A DNA stretch of 64,000 nt. Source: Nitrincola salilacus (GTDB lineage Bacteria > Pseudomonadota > Gammaproteobacteria > Pseudomonadales > Balneatricaceae). The translations under genes were made by a program, and so were the position numbers. Every line of letters starts with the position of its first letter. Positions within the stretch are counted from its first letter, which is position 1. Location of the stretch: NCBI RefSeq assembly GCF_046271865.1, contig NZ_CP176580.1:868001-932000 (forward strand), read 5' to 3'. The notes under the pieces were generated by a model. That model saw only the letters and a list, made by a program, of their open reading frames with translations. It did not search any database and had not been told where the DNA came from. Positions 51,670-59,822 of this stretch are shown here, piece after piece.

Positions 51670-51925
51670 AGACATGAGCATTGATCAATTACTGGAACTG
51701 AATCAGTACATCTGTAAACGCATAGATGAGCTTCAGAATCAGGAAACACTACAGGTGTTGAGCCAATTGCGAGTTGGGATGACAGTCATGTTCGACGGTC
51801 ATAGTGGACCCGTGGCTGGAATCGTCACCAAGATCAACCGTAAAAGCGTCATTGTGCTGGGTGAGGGCATGAAGCAATACAAGGTGTCACCAGGCTTGCT
51901 TCGGCAGCTAAGGGATGTGAAGTAA
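51659..51925 (+). CDS. Small fourth gene of the IS66 element
   Basis: This 88-residue protein (RIEDMSIDQLLELNQYICKR ... RVGMTVMFDGHSGPVAGIVTKINRKSVIVL) overlaps the tnpC end by 11 bases and lies inside the right inverted repeat. The central part looks like a small beta-barrel. Some IS66 elements carry such an extra gene; its role is unknown. Confidence 0.85.
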   Translation: MRIEDMSIDQLLELNQYICKRIDELQNQETLQVLSQLRVGMTVMFDGHSGPVAGIVTKINRKSVIVLGEGMKQYKVSPGLLRQLRDVK

Positions 51926-51991
51926 GTCTATGACGTCCTGAAATGAACGCTTACGCTTTTTCGCTCGGGTATTACAGACAGCACTAGAGCA

Positions 51992-52070
51992 CATAACCAG
52001 TGGAGGCACGGCGACGCCCATGACAACATTGCGCCTTCGGCTTCATTTCATGGGCGCGCATGTTGCAAAA
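51992..52070 (+). other. attC-like site between IS66 and the IS1182 remnant
   Basis: CATAACC opens. Arms GCGACGCCCATGA and TCATGGGCGCGC surround GCGCCTTCGGC. The closing core is lost at the IS1182 left end (CTGTCGGATAAG, 52078). Confidence 0.7.
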
Positions 52071-52077
52071 GTAGAGA

Positions 52078-52558
52078 CTGTCGGATAAGTCCCACAGCCC
52101 TTGGCTGACGCGACAGACAAGGGCTAAAATCAGGCAACTGAACGTTACCTCACAGGTGGCAAGGGATGGCACGGTATAAACACTACGATTACAACCAAAC
52201 CAAGATGATCCCCCTGCGGTTTGCGGATCAGATCCAATCTGGCACGTTCGAATATACGCTGAATAATGATCTGGATCTCAGCGTGTTTGAATCCCGCTAT
52301 CGCAACGACTACAACGGTGCTCCCGCCTATGACACGGCGATTCTGCTGAAGGTTGTGCTATTTGCTTATTCCAGAGGGATCACCAACAGCCGTAAAATCG
52401 CTCAGGCTTGCCGTGAGAATGTATTGTTCATGGCCTTGTCAGATGATAGTCAGCCGCATCACAGCACTATTGCGGATTTCATCTCCCGGATGGATGAGGT
52501 GATTGCACCGCTGTTCACGCATGTCCTACTGGTGTGTGATCGTCTGAACCTGATCTAT
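52078..52558 (+). mobile_element. IS1182-family remnant (5' half)
   Basis: The left inverted repeat CTGTCGGATAAG (52078-52089) and the first half of the transposase are present; the right half is replaced by group IIC intron sequence at about 52559. The junction suggests that the intron inserted into, or recombined with, this IS. Confidence 0.85.
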
Positions 52559-52645
52559 TGGTGCTTAAGCAAAAGCTTAGCGCTTTACAGAGCACTGCCT
52601 AACAGATATTTTGCCAACTTGGGGCTGCCATCATTGGCGGCATGA
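52166..52645 (+). pseudogene. Chimeric frame: IS1182 transposase N-terminus fused to group IIC RT C-terminus
   Basis: Residues 1-131 are IS1182 transposase (ARYKHYDYNQTKMIPLRFAD ... FISRMDEVIAPLFTHVLLVC). The last 27 (CLSKSLALYRALPNRYFANL, then GLPSLAA) are the end of the class C intron maturase, in frame. The fusion is open for 159 residues but lacks the catalytic core of either parent. Confidence 0.88.
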
Positions 52646-52740
52646 AGGACAATGATGACATGAACCGCCGTAGTACGTGACCCGTATGCCCGGTGGTGTT
52701 GGAGGAGAGGCATTGTAAAATGTCCCGCTATCCCGATTAC
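52559..52740 (+). mobile_element. Group IIC intron 3' remnant with domains V and VI
   Basis: This is closely similar to the end of the intron at 27340-31099: the RT tail, then GAACCGCCGTAGTACGTGAC, GGTGGTGTTGGAGG and TATCCCGATTAC. All 5' parts are missing. The 3' junction is directly followed by the ribosome site of the next gene. Confidence 0.88.
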
Positions 52741-52752
52741 GGAGAGTTTTTC

Positions 52753-53211
52753 ATGGAACAAAATGTTGAGATAAATCAATATATTTTAAAATTTAGTATT
52801 GCTTATATAATTGGGCTAGTTGCGCTAGCGGCAATATTTTATTTTCTGGATCTAGATGGTGGTTCAGGAGCATCTATTGGGGCTTTAATAGGCGCTGCGA
52901 TGTACTCTTCAGGTAAATTTATTGAAGAAAATAAAAGAATTCCAAATAAGGTGGAAAAGTCAAAATTAGTGTGGCTTTCTTTGTTGTTATCCTGGGTTGT
53001 TTCAATAATTTTAGTAGTTATTTTTGTGTTAGTATTTGATGGTTTTGAGGGGTTGTTCGAGCTATCTAATCTCATGCTAGAATTAAATGCTATTGTTATA
53101 TTTGGTATCTTATTTTTTGTGTCGTTACTTCACTTTTTGGCTCTTTATTGGTGTTACGGTGGACTTGCAAAAAAACAATGTGAAGGCCTGAAGAAAAAAG
53201 GAAAAATATAA
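52753..53211 (+). CDS. ABZJ_00895-type small membrane protein
   Basis: This 152-residue protein has four hydrophobic segments (FSIAYIIGLVALAAIFYFLD; GASIGALIGAAMYSSGKF; LVWLSLLLSWVVSIILVVIF; AIVIFGILFFVSLLHFLALY) and a lysine-rich tail. The layout fits the uncharacterised ABZJ_00895 family. ATG 52753 follows GGAGAG, which lies directly at the intron 3' end. The gene is AT-rich. It is probably a cassette gene with unknown function. Confidence 0.75.
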   Translation: MEQNVEINQYILKFSIAYIIGLVALAAIFYFLDLDGGSGASIGALIGAAMYSSGKFIEENKRIPNKVEKSKLVWLSLLLSWVVSIILVVIFVLVFDGFEGLFELSNLMLELNAIVIFGILFFVSLLHFLALYWCYGGLAKKQCEGLKKKGKI

Positions 53212-53231
53212 CGTATAAAGTTATATCGTGA

Positions 53232-53321
53232 GAGTGAAGCGTTTCACGATCTGAACCGTTTGTTGGACGAGATCGACCCTGTTTGGGTGAGCAAACCGCT
53301 CTTTATGAAAATAGCTTTCTG
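53232..53321 (+). pseudogene. Unidentified coding fragment
   Basis: A short frame reads ESEAFHDLNRLLDEIDPVWV then SKPLFMKIAF, stop. It has no start and looks like a piece of a larger protein. I cannot place the family. Confidence 0.35.
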
Positions 53322-53375
53322 AGTTTTATTGTTTCACGTGGCAGTCCAGGCCGCTGTGCTTGGAAGCCGGTGGTG

Positions 53376-53811
53376 ATGACCACGTTTGGGCTATATCGGC
53401 TACTAAAAGATCTTCTGAGATGGTTTGAAGGTCGAAAGGGCAACCTTTCGCCAGCGGATCGATTGGCTGTGCGCGAAAAGTGGAAGCCTGTTTTTGAAGA
53501 AAAGATTGCCGATCGACGTAGAGATGGGCTCCGGTCTGATGTTGTGGTGCGAGACGTAAATCGCCTCGACCAATACCCGAATATCCAGGAAGGCGAGAAA
53601 GGCATATCTGCTTAGTTCAAAGTGGACCGGTAGGAACGTACTATAAAGGGATTATGGTTCAGCTCAATTGGATTGGAATTGTCCATGATGAAAAAGGTTG
53701 GCGACTCAGGGACCAGAAAGATCCAAAAGATTCCGGCTTAACTGCGGCGCTTATTGGGTATATCCCATACGAAAACATCGCTTCAGTCGACTGTGTCAAC
53801 AACGCAGTTTG
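53376..53811 (+). pseudogene. Hypothetical gene broken by a stop and a frameshift
   Basis: From ATG 53376 the frame reads MTTFGLYRLLKDLLRWFEGR ... DVVVRDVNRLDQYPNIQEGE, stops at 53615, and resumes in another frame as GTYYKGIMVQLNWIGIVHDE ... ALIGYIPYENIASVD. The parts join naturally into one protein of about 145 residues. It is degraded. Confidence 0.7.
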
Positions 53812-53834
53812 ACCACTTTGGAGGTGGGTCAGTT

Positions 53835-53870
53835 TAGTTGGCCATTAACAACAGGCCGCTCTACCATGAC
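53835..53870 (+). mobile_element. Fragment of a group II intron 3' end
   Basis: GGCCGCTCTACCATGACA here matches the 3' end of intron 2 (47230-47247) and lies just before the DUF3024 leader, as intron 2 lies just before the NYN gene. Only domain VI-like sequence remains. Confidence 0.5.
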
Positions 53871-53900
53871 AAATGCCGATCCTCCAAACAGAGAGCACAC

Positions 53901-54248
53901 ATGTCCTTCAGTGAATTTGAAGTAAAAAAGATTGAGCGGGCCGCAGCGGAGTTTCTGGAAGCTATACGCCCGCCAGTGCATATCCGGCCACAGTTGGATA
54001 TTGACGTGCGCTTCTCTGGCCAGAGTGTGTCTGTTGTCGAAATTCGCCCACACTTCCGCGAACCGTCAACAACGATTGAGTCAATGGTGGCAAAGGCGAC
54101 CTACGTCGAGGAAGCAAAACACTGGAAAATCTACTGGATGCGCAGCGATCTCAAGTGGCATCTCTACACGCCGGCACCTGAGTCACGCACCATTGAGGAG
54201 TTTTTTGCTATCGTCCGTGAGGACAAGAATTGCTGCTTTTTCGGGTAG
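53901..54248 (+). CDS. DUF3024 family protein
   Basis: This 115-residue protein (MSFSEFEVKKIERAAAEFLE, PPVHIRPQLDIDVRFSGQSV, then AKATYVEEAKHWKIYWMRSD and IEEFFAIVREDKNCCFFG) matches the DUF3024 layout. Function is unknown. Its last 55 bases and leader sequence beyond are repeated exactly at 38160-38242, where a DUF2726 gene follows. The original operon was probably DUF3024-DUF2726. Confidence 0.85.
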   Translation: MSFSEFEVKKIERAAAEFLEAIRPPVHIRPQLDIDVRFSGQSVSVVEIRPHFREPSTTIESMVAKATYVEEAKHWKIYWMRSDLKWHLYTPAPESRTIEEFFAIVREDKNCCFFG

Positions 54249-54276
54249 CAGATATCAGGGTTATAAAGGAGGAAAC
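54194..54276 (+). repeat. 83-base direct repeat, copy 2
   Basis: Identical to 38160-38242. Copy 2 ends exactly where an IS91 fragment begins, and copy 1 begins where unrelated sequence ends. Confidence 0.95.
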
Positions 54277-54425
54277 CTATCCCAGGCACAACGCAGCAGC
54301 AAGTCGTAGACAGTGCCCTGATGCCCGAAGGCCAACGCCCTGAATTGGGCCAGCTTGGTGAAGGTGAGCAGGAAATAATCGGCCGGCACCTGCTTCTTCA
54401 TCTGTTGCTCCAGCACTGCTGACTC
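54277..54425 (-). pseudogene. IS91-family transposase fragment
   Basis: Read leftwards it encodes VLEQQMKKQVPADYFLLTFT then KLAQFRALAFGHQGTVYDLL and LRCAWD, the N-terminal third of an IS91/IS801 transposase. Both ends are lost. It may mark the junction at which the GC-rich block to its right arrived. Confidence 0.75.
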
Positions 54426-54515
54426 TCGTGATGCTAGAGCTCGAGTGGGGTCAAGCCTAGCGTTGAAGCATGTGCAACATGTCCAGGCCTGCCCCTTAAT
54501 GCTTCGCGCCGGCTG

Positions 54516-54848
54516 TCACCGCTGCGGTTTGCACAGCGCGCTCAGATCGACCGCGATCCCCTGATCACAATCGTCCCACGCAGCGTGCTCGTTGCGTCCG
54601 TTACGCATCGCGACCAGTAAATCATGCCGCGAAGCAAAATCCAGGCAGCGCATGACGTCCTGCCGGTCGGTGCATCGGACGATGAGGGCCGGTCCGGTGC
54701 TGTCGGCCCCGTTCCTTCCTGCCTTGCCTGAGGCCTGTGCGTCCTCGCGCGGAAACTGGAGCTTGCCCCTGACCTCCATGGCAAGGGACGCGATGCTCAC
54801 CGGCGTCGGGGTGTTGTCGGCAAGTCGACGGATCTCGAGATTCAACAT
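54516..54848 (-). pseudogene. FAD-linked oxidoreductase, N-terminal fragment
   Basis: The 110-residue frame reads PALIVRCTDRQDVMRCLDFA, SRHDLLVAMRNGRNEHAAWD and CDQGIAVDLSALCK. This is the first half of a PCMH/BBE-type FAD domain (normally followed by 300 or more residues). It is truncated on the left and so is not functional. It lies downstream of a globin gene on the same strand; in other bacteria the two are often neighbours, but this is from memory. Confidence 0.7.
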
Positions 54849-54912
54849 GGTTACTTCTCCTGTTGGATGTAATGGAAGCGCTCCTGGCGGGTCAAACGGC
54901 CCGCAGCTCGAC

Positions 54913-55281
54913 CTATTTGTGAATGATTTCTTCCTTGAGCGAATAGGCAATGCCCAGAATTTCGTCGCAGACCGAGCGCGGATATTCCATTTCGTTCATT
55001 GCTTGCAGGATATCGTCGACCACGGCCACATATTCGGCCGCACTGACGTTCATCCCGGTGTGTGTCTCGAGCATCGACCGACCGGTGTATTCCACGGGGC
55101 CGCCGGTGCCAGCCGCAAGGAACTCCTTTACCTTTTCGCGGGCGTGGTCCAGTGCCTTGTTGTCGAGGGCTTGGTATCGTGGGCCGGCGACTTCGTTCTG
55201 GAGGTGGAGATCGACGATGCGATCGCAGAGCCTGTCGATACCTGCGTGGCCACCGAGTCGGTCAAAAAGTGTTTCATTCAT
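54913..55281 (-). CDS. Group 1 truncated hemoglobin
   Basis: This 122-residue globin-like protein (MNETLFDRLGGHAGIDRLCD, VEYTGRSMLETHTGMNVSAA, EYVAVVDDILQAMNEMEYPR) has the short trHb group I fold with the family phrase FDRLGG and His in LETHTGM as candidate haem ligand. ATG 55281 aligns with the family; the frame is open 16 codons more. Its base use is GC-rich and unlike the AT-rich cassettes. It may bind O2 or NO; its partner FAD gene is broken. Confidence 0.88.
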   Translation of the reverse strand: MNETLFDRLGGHAGIDRLCDRIVDLHLQNEVAGPRYQALDNKALDHAREKVKEFLAAGTGGPVEYTGRSMLETHTGMNVSAAEYVAVVDDILQAMNEMEYPRSVCDEILGIAYSLKEEIIHK

Positions 55282-55382
55282 GTCCAATACTCCTGATCTA
55301 ATGAATTTTCGGATGGGTGCTCCTTGCACCTACCTACAAGGCGTGACAATCTTTGTTACAACCGCAACAAGAGGAACGAGCG

Positions 55383-57426
55383 ATGACGCAAGAGGATCTT
55401 TCACCGATTCGTGCCGCGCTCGACGCTGGAGAGTACGCCCGGGCTCAGACACTGCTCGCCGAGCTAGCCGCGCCACCCTCTGCCGCGCTGCTTGAGATGC
55501 GGGCTCAGGCGGCTTATGGGGCCGGAGATCTGGAAGAAACTCTGTCCGCGTACGGGGAGCTCTACCGTCTGCACCTGGAAGACGCCCGCCCCCACGACGC
55601 GGCCTTCGCCGCGGTCATGGTGAGCATGTATCTGATGATGGACACGGGCCTGATGGCCACCGTGCGCGCCTGGCTGTCGCGGGCGGAACGTCTGGTGAAA
55701 GACGCACCCGACAGCCCGGTCTGGGCTTGGCTGGCTGCAGTGCGGACCTACGAGCGCCTGATGTGTGGCGACATGCCGGGGACTGGACAATGGGCCCAAC
55801 GGGCCATGGACGGAGGACGAATCCATGGGCTGGCCCCTCCCTCGATAATCGGACAAGTGGCGCAGGCCAGGGTCCGAATCCACGACGGCTATCTTGATGA
55901 AGGGCTCAGCGCGCTGGACGACGTTGCCGTGGAGCTGAGTGCGGGCAACCTCGACCCCCTCACGTCGGGGCAGATGTGGTGCGAGCTCATCTGCGCGATG
56001 CAGTGGATCGGTCAGCACGACCGTGCCGAGCAATGGACCGAAGCCATGGAGCGATGGCGCCAAGGGGCTGCGTTCGGAGGCCTCCACGGCCGCTGCCGGG
56101 TGCACAGGGCAGAGATTATGCGCCTGCGGGGGCCTTGTGACGCAGCCGAGCAGGAGGCATTGCAGGCATGCGAAGAGCTGCGCCCGTGGATGCGGCGGGA
56201 GTTCGGCTGGCCGCTGACCGAGCTCGGCAACGCGCGGCTGCGCAAGGGCGATTTCGCGGGCGCTGAAGAGGCGTTTCTTGCCGCGCACCAGAATGCCTGG
56301 CTCCCTCAACCGGGTCTTGCGTTGCTGCGGTTGGCCCAGGGACGCGTCGATGAAGCCTATTCAATGATCCAAAGCGCGCTCGACCACCCGATTGATGTCC
56401 CGTCAAAGGAGCGTCCGCCCTCGGGGGGGCTGCAGCGGGCCCCCCTGCGCGAGGCCCAGGTAGTCATCGCTCTGGCGGCCGGAGATGCCGATACGGCGCG
56501 TACTGCCGCGGCCGACCTTACGGAAATCGCCCGGATGTACCAGAGCCGCACATTGCAGAACTCGGTGCTCGCCGCCAAGGGACGCCTGGCGCTGCATGAC
56601 GGTCGGGACGACGAAGCGATCCGGCTTCTGAGCGAGGCCATCATCGAATGGATCTCGTTGCGAATGCCGTATGAGGCGGCGGATCTGCGCGTCGAGCTCG
56701 CAGCAGCACACCGCGCCGCGGGTGACGACAAAACGGCCGAACGGGAGCTCGACGCCGCGTGCCGAGCGCTCGAGGACCTCAACGCCGCACCCTGGGCGGA
56801 AATGGCGCGCAAACATCTCCCGGCGACGCCCGCACGGCACGATGTGGAACCCGAGCGTTGCGTTTTCTGCCGCGAAGGGGATATGCGAACGGTCACTTTC
56901 GGTGCCACCACCGTCTACCTGAAAGATCTCAAGGGTATGCGCTACCTGGAGCGCCTACTGGCGGAACCCGGCCGGGACTTTCACGTTCTCGACCTGGTGG
57001 AGGTGGAGCGTGGCGCGCTCCCCGTCGACTCATCACCTGGTGCGCCCAGGGTTGATGCGCAATGCGGACTGGAGGTGTTCGACTCGAAGGCCCGCGAGGC
57101 TTACAGGCAGCGCCTCACCGAGACGGAAGAGGATATCGCGGAGGCCGAGGCGAACAACGATTTTCACCGTGCGCACCTCGCGCGCGCCGATCGTCAATTT
57201 CTCGTCGACGAGCTCTGCCGCGGCGTCGGTTTGAATGGTCGGGCCCGGACCGTCGGTGGCGGCCTGGAGCGCGCGCACCAGCGCCACCCGCTCGCTGCGC
57301 TATGCCCTCAATCGGATAGCGCGGCATCATTCGAGTCTTGGCGAGCACCTGAGGAGGACGATACGCACCGGCATCTATTGCGCCTACCAACCCGACCCTC
57401 GCGCGCCATTGGACTGGAAGATCTGA
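55383..57426 (+). pseudogene. Large TPR-rich regulatory-type protein with a late frameshift
   Basis: From ATG 55383 (MTQEDLSPIRAALDAGEYAR) a GC-rich gene encodes about 15 helical repeats of TPR type up to residue ~480, then GATTVYLKDLKGMRYLERLLAEPG and EAYRQRLTETEEDIAEAEAN. These C-terminal segments occur in large TPR/ATPase regulators. Near 57275 one base is missing or extra: the true end RTSATRSLRYALNRIARHHS ... YCAYQPDPRAPLDWKI lies in the next frame and stops at 57426. Without the shift it would be about 681 residues. It is divergent from the globin gene. Read without correction, the frame runs falsely into the next antitoxin. Confidence 0.78.
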
Positions 57427-57540
57427 GATTGGGGTCAGGCCTGGGCTACTGTCCAAGTGTGACCCCTCGTTCTCCTCATATGAAAATCTCACAGACTATG
57501 CTGCAATACAATGTAGTTAATTGCATTGGAGGTATCGCTA

Positions 57541-57812
57541 TGAGCGTCACTACCGTTCGTCTTCAAGCAGACGTTGAACAGCATCTGGAAGCAATTGCCG
57601 GCAGGCTCCATCGGAGTAAAGGCTGGGTGATCAATCAGGTTCTATCAGAATACATTGAAAAGCAGCTCCGTGAGCAGGAGCGTTGGCAGCAAACGCTAAA
57701 GGCAATAGAGTCGGCTGCCCAGGGAAAAGTTGTCGATGCTAGCGAGGTCCATGACTGGCTCAATAGCTGGGGAACCGAAAACGAGCAAGGTGCGCCGAGG
57801 TCAGGTAAGTGA
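57541..57812 (+). CDS. Ribbon-helix-helix antitoxin (CopG/ParD type)
   Basis: This 90-residue protein (SVTTVRLQADVEQHLEAIAG, then RLHRSKGWVINQVLSEYIEK) has a typical RHH N-terminus and an acidic C-terminal tail. ATG 57541 follows TTGGAGG. It overlaps the toxin start by 4 bases (GTGA). A near-palindrome around TTAATTGCAT just upstream could be its operator. Confidence 0.9.
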
Positions 57813-58090
57813 AACTGGTTTACACTGACGAAGCCATTGAATATTTGAAGCGCCTCAGGGCGTTTATCGCAGTTCACAATCCCCCTGCGGCAGGCAGGGT
57901 CGCCGCAGAATTGGTTAGTAAAATCGAATTACTACCAGACTTCCCTGGAATGGGAACACCAGTTGAATTGGCGCCGGTACCTGACTCCATCCGCGACATG
58001 GTTTTCGGCAAGTATGTCGTCCGCTATTCGGTACATGTGAGTGCCATCATCATTTTACGCGTATGGCATGCGCTGGAAGGTGAACGGTAG
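57809..58090 (+). CDS. RelE/ParE-family toxin
   Basis: This 93-residue protein shows VYTDEAIEYLKRLRAFIAVH, KIELLPDFPGMGTPVELAPV and the C-terminal SAIIILRVWHALEGER. The layout is ParE/RelE type. It starts at GTG 57809, overlapping the antitoxin stop, and is followed at once by an attC-like site, so the pair is a cassette. Confidence 0.9.
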   Translation: MKLVYTDEAIEYLKRLRAFIAVHNPPAAGRVAAELVSKIELLPDFPGMGTPVELAPVPDSIRDMVFGKYVVRYSVHVSAIIILRVWHALEGER

Positions 58091-58092
58091 TA

Positions 58093-58168
58093 ATTTAACC
58101 AGTGTTGTTGACGGACAATTTTTCTAGCGCTGCGCGGCTCCAAAATGGCCGCAAAGCTTTGTGTTATG
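58093..58168 (+). other. attC-like site between the two toxin-antitoxin cassettes
   Basis: TTTAACC opens and GTGTTATG closes, with a central CGCTGCGCGGC hairpin and flanking partial arms. It separates the ParE pair from YefM-YoeB copy 2. Confidence 0.75.
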
Positions 58169-58181
58169 TAAAGCGTCCGGA

Positions 58182-58209
58182 TTGACGTACGTACCTGAAA
58201 GCGTACAAT
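58182..58209 (+). promoter_or_regulatory. Promoter of the YefM-YoeB cassette, copy 2
   Basis: TTGACG and TACAAT 16 bases apart with the GTACGTAC palindrome, as at 39782-39809. Only two or three bases differ between copies. Confidence 0.7.
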
Positions 58210-58241
58210 TGCTTAAGAGTTGAACATGCAAGAGGTATGTC

Positions 58242-58484
58242 ATGACCGGAATCACAGTAACCGAGGCGCGCAGCAACCTTTATCGGTTGATTGATGAGAC
58301 CGCCGAGTCCCACCAACCCATTGTCATCATGGGTAAGCGGAACAAAGCCGTCCTGATTTCCGAGGAAGACTGGTCTGCAATTCAGGAAACACTTTACCTG
58401 CTATCCGTGCCAGGTATGCGGGAGTCTATTCGTGAGGGGATGGACACCCCCGTGGATGAATGCGATGAGGAGTTGGACTGGTGA
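58242..58484 (+). CDS. yefM: Antitoxin of the YefM/Phd family (copy 2)
   Basis: The 80-residue protein is identical to that at 39842-40084; the genes differ by a silent change. It overlaps the toxin by 4 bases. The two copies would cross-neutralise both toxins, so loss of one cassette alone might not kill the host. Confidence 0.93.
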   Translation: MTGITVTEARSNLYRLIDETAESHQPIVIMGKRNKAVLISEEDWSAIQETLYLLSVPGMRESIREGMDTPVDECDEELDW

Positions 58485-58744
58485 CATGGAAGTTGGTTTA
58501 CGCCAAGCAAGCCCAGAAAGATGCAAAGAAGTTGGCCTCCGGCGGCCTCAAGCCAAAAGCTCAGGAACTTTTAGCGCTGATAGCGGAAGATCCATACCGC
58601 AAGCCGCCTCCGTTTGAGAAGCTCATTGGTGATCTGTCGGGAGCCTGTTCACGCCGCATCAATATCCAGCATCGTCTGGTTTACCAAGTGCTCGAAGACG
58701 AGCGGGTGGTGAAAGTTCTCAGGCTCTGGAGTCACTACGAATAA
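58481..58744 (+). CDS. yoeB: Toxin of the YoeB/Txe family (copy 2)
   Basis: The 87-residue protein differs from copy 1 at few places (for example LVYAKQ for LVYVKQ, KKLASGG for KKLATGG, EDERVV for EDDRVV). The interferase end LWSHYE is kept. It starts at GTG 58481. Confidence 0.93.
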   Translation: MTWKLVYAKQAQKDAKKLASGGLKPKAQELLALIAEDPYRKPPPFEKLIGDLSGACSRRINIQHRLVYQVLEDERVVKVLRLWSHYE

Positions 58745-58745
58745 T

Positions 58746-58821
58746 GCATAATCAGCCGCTGTTGCCGGGCAATTTTTCTACCGCTTCGCGGCTTCAAAAT
58801 TGCCGAAAAGCCTAGCGTTTA
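58746..58821 (+). other. attC-like site after YefM-YoeB copy 2
   Basis: GCATAATC opens and GCGTTTAG closes. Arms GGGCAATTTTT and AAAATTGCC surround CCGCTTCGCGG, a strong fold. It is the better-preserved version of 40346-40422. Confidence 0.75.
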
Positions 58822-58831
58822 GCGAGGATGT

Positions 58832-59320
58832 ATGGTCCCTTTTGGTCTCACAGAGTCGCAGTTCGTATCTCGTTATCGTCGAGAGCTGGATCGAGTCTCT
58901 GCAACGGTTATCGAAATACTGAGCTCATTATTTGACCGTACAGTCAATGACGACGTGCAAACTGCTCACGCCGAGGTGTTTCTAGACGAATACGGTGGGG
59001 CACCTTCGATATGGATTTACTACCTTGGAGAAAACAATAAGGTCGATCACAAAGACGAGTCACTGTTCGCAGGCCGCTCACTTGAACTTCAGTTGCCTCT
59101 CTCTGTACTGGCTGACTTTGATGAAAGATATTTCATATCGCTCGAGGACTGTGATGAGGAGTTCCCCGGTCTTACGTTGACAGGAGACACCATTAAGTCG
59201 TGGTTTGCAGAGTGCTGGTGGAAGGCTGGTGGATGGACTTACCCATTGCCCACGGCTTTGGCTGTCCATGACGGCTGGGGCGATGGCAGCGTCATTAAAC
59301 TTACGGAAGCTGGTCGCTAA
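58832..59320 (+). CDS. Hypothetical cassette protein
   Basis: This 162-residue acidic protein (ESQFVSRYRRELDRVSATVI ... SWFAECWWKAGGWTYPLPTA) has no recognised domain. GCGAGGA lies upstream. An attC-like core GCTAAC overlaps its stop, so it is a cassette gene. Confidence 0.7.
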   Translation: MVPFGLTESQFVSRYRRELDRVSATVIEILSSLFDRTVNDDVQTAHAEVFLDEYGGAPSIWIYYLGENNKVDHKDESLFAGRSLELQLPLSVLADFDERYFISLEDCDEEFPGLTLTGDTIKSWFAECWWKAGGWTYPLPTALAVHDGWGDGSVIKLTEAGR

Positions 59321-59347
59321 CAAAGACAGGCACAGCGCGGCGTTATG
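59316..59347 (+). other. Short or truncated attC-like site
   Basis: GCTAACAAAGACAGGC opens and GCGGCGTTATG closes in only 32 bases, so the central arms are mostly lost. It marks the last cassette boundary that I can see. Confidence 0.55.
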
Positions 59348-59768
59348 TAACCAAGTTACCCGCAAGATCATCGGCTGGGCTCTGGACAAGAGCATGACCA
59401 ATGAGTTGATCATCAGCGCGTTCAATATGGCAGTTGCCTCAAGGAATGTCAGGCCTGGTTTGATACTGCATTCTGATCGGGGTGTGCAGTACCGTTCCGG
59501 TGAATATCAACACTTATTGCACACCCGAGGTATCCGTCCTAGTATGAGCCATAAAGGCAATTGCTGGGAGAATGCAGCGATGGAATCTTTCTTTGCCAGG
59601 TTGAAGGTTGAATCCATCTACGCCGAAGATGTCACCGATAAACAGAATGCCTATTCAGTGGTGTTTGAGTACATCGAGATGTTCTACAACCGGGTGCGTC
59701 GTCATTCAACCATTGGTTACAAAAGGCCTGCAGAGTATGAAAATGAATATTATGAAAAGTGTGCCTAG
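59348..59768 (+). pseudogene. IS3-family transposase OrfB, C-terminal fragment
   Basis: RKIIGWALDKSMTNELIISA, LILHSDRGVQYRSGEYQHLL and CWENAAMESFFARLKVESIY give the second Asp and final Glu of the DDE triad. YNRVRRHSTIGYKRPAEYEN ends the protein. Everything before the rve domain middle is missing; the frame is open upstream only by reading through attC and the previous gene. Confidence 0.9.
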
Positions 59769-59822
59769 AAACTTGGCTACTTTTCGTGGGTAACATCATC
59801 GGCAAGGAAAGGAGTTTAATCG

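Larger units (their letters stand above)
49293..51954. mobile_element. IS66-family element, complete
   Basis: Inverted repeats GTAAGCGTTCATT (49293) and AATGAACGCTTAC (ending 51954) bound 2662 bases. The 8-base target duplication GCTTTTTC at 49285-49292 and 51955-51962 is the hallmark length for IS66. It carries tnpA, tnpB, tnpC and a small fourth gene. Confidence 0.96.

Noticed and set aside
55353..57812. A single 819-residue protein joining the TPR region to a CopG-type antitoxin
   Set aside because: The true C-terminus of the TPR protein lies in another frame ending at 57426, and the antitoxin has its own ATG and ribosome site at 57541. The fusion is an artefact of a one-base frameshift.
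59205..59768. A 187-residue transposase starting inside the previous gene
   Set aside because: The first 45 residues are an alternative frame of the cassette gene and attC. Only the part from about 59348 is IS3 transposase, and it is a fragment.
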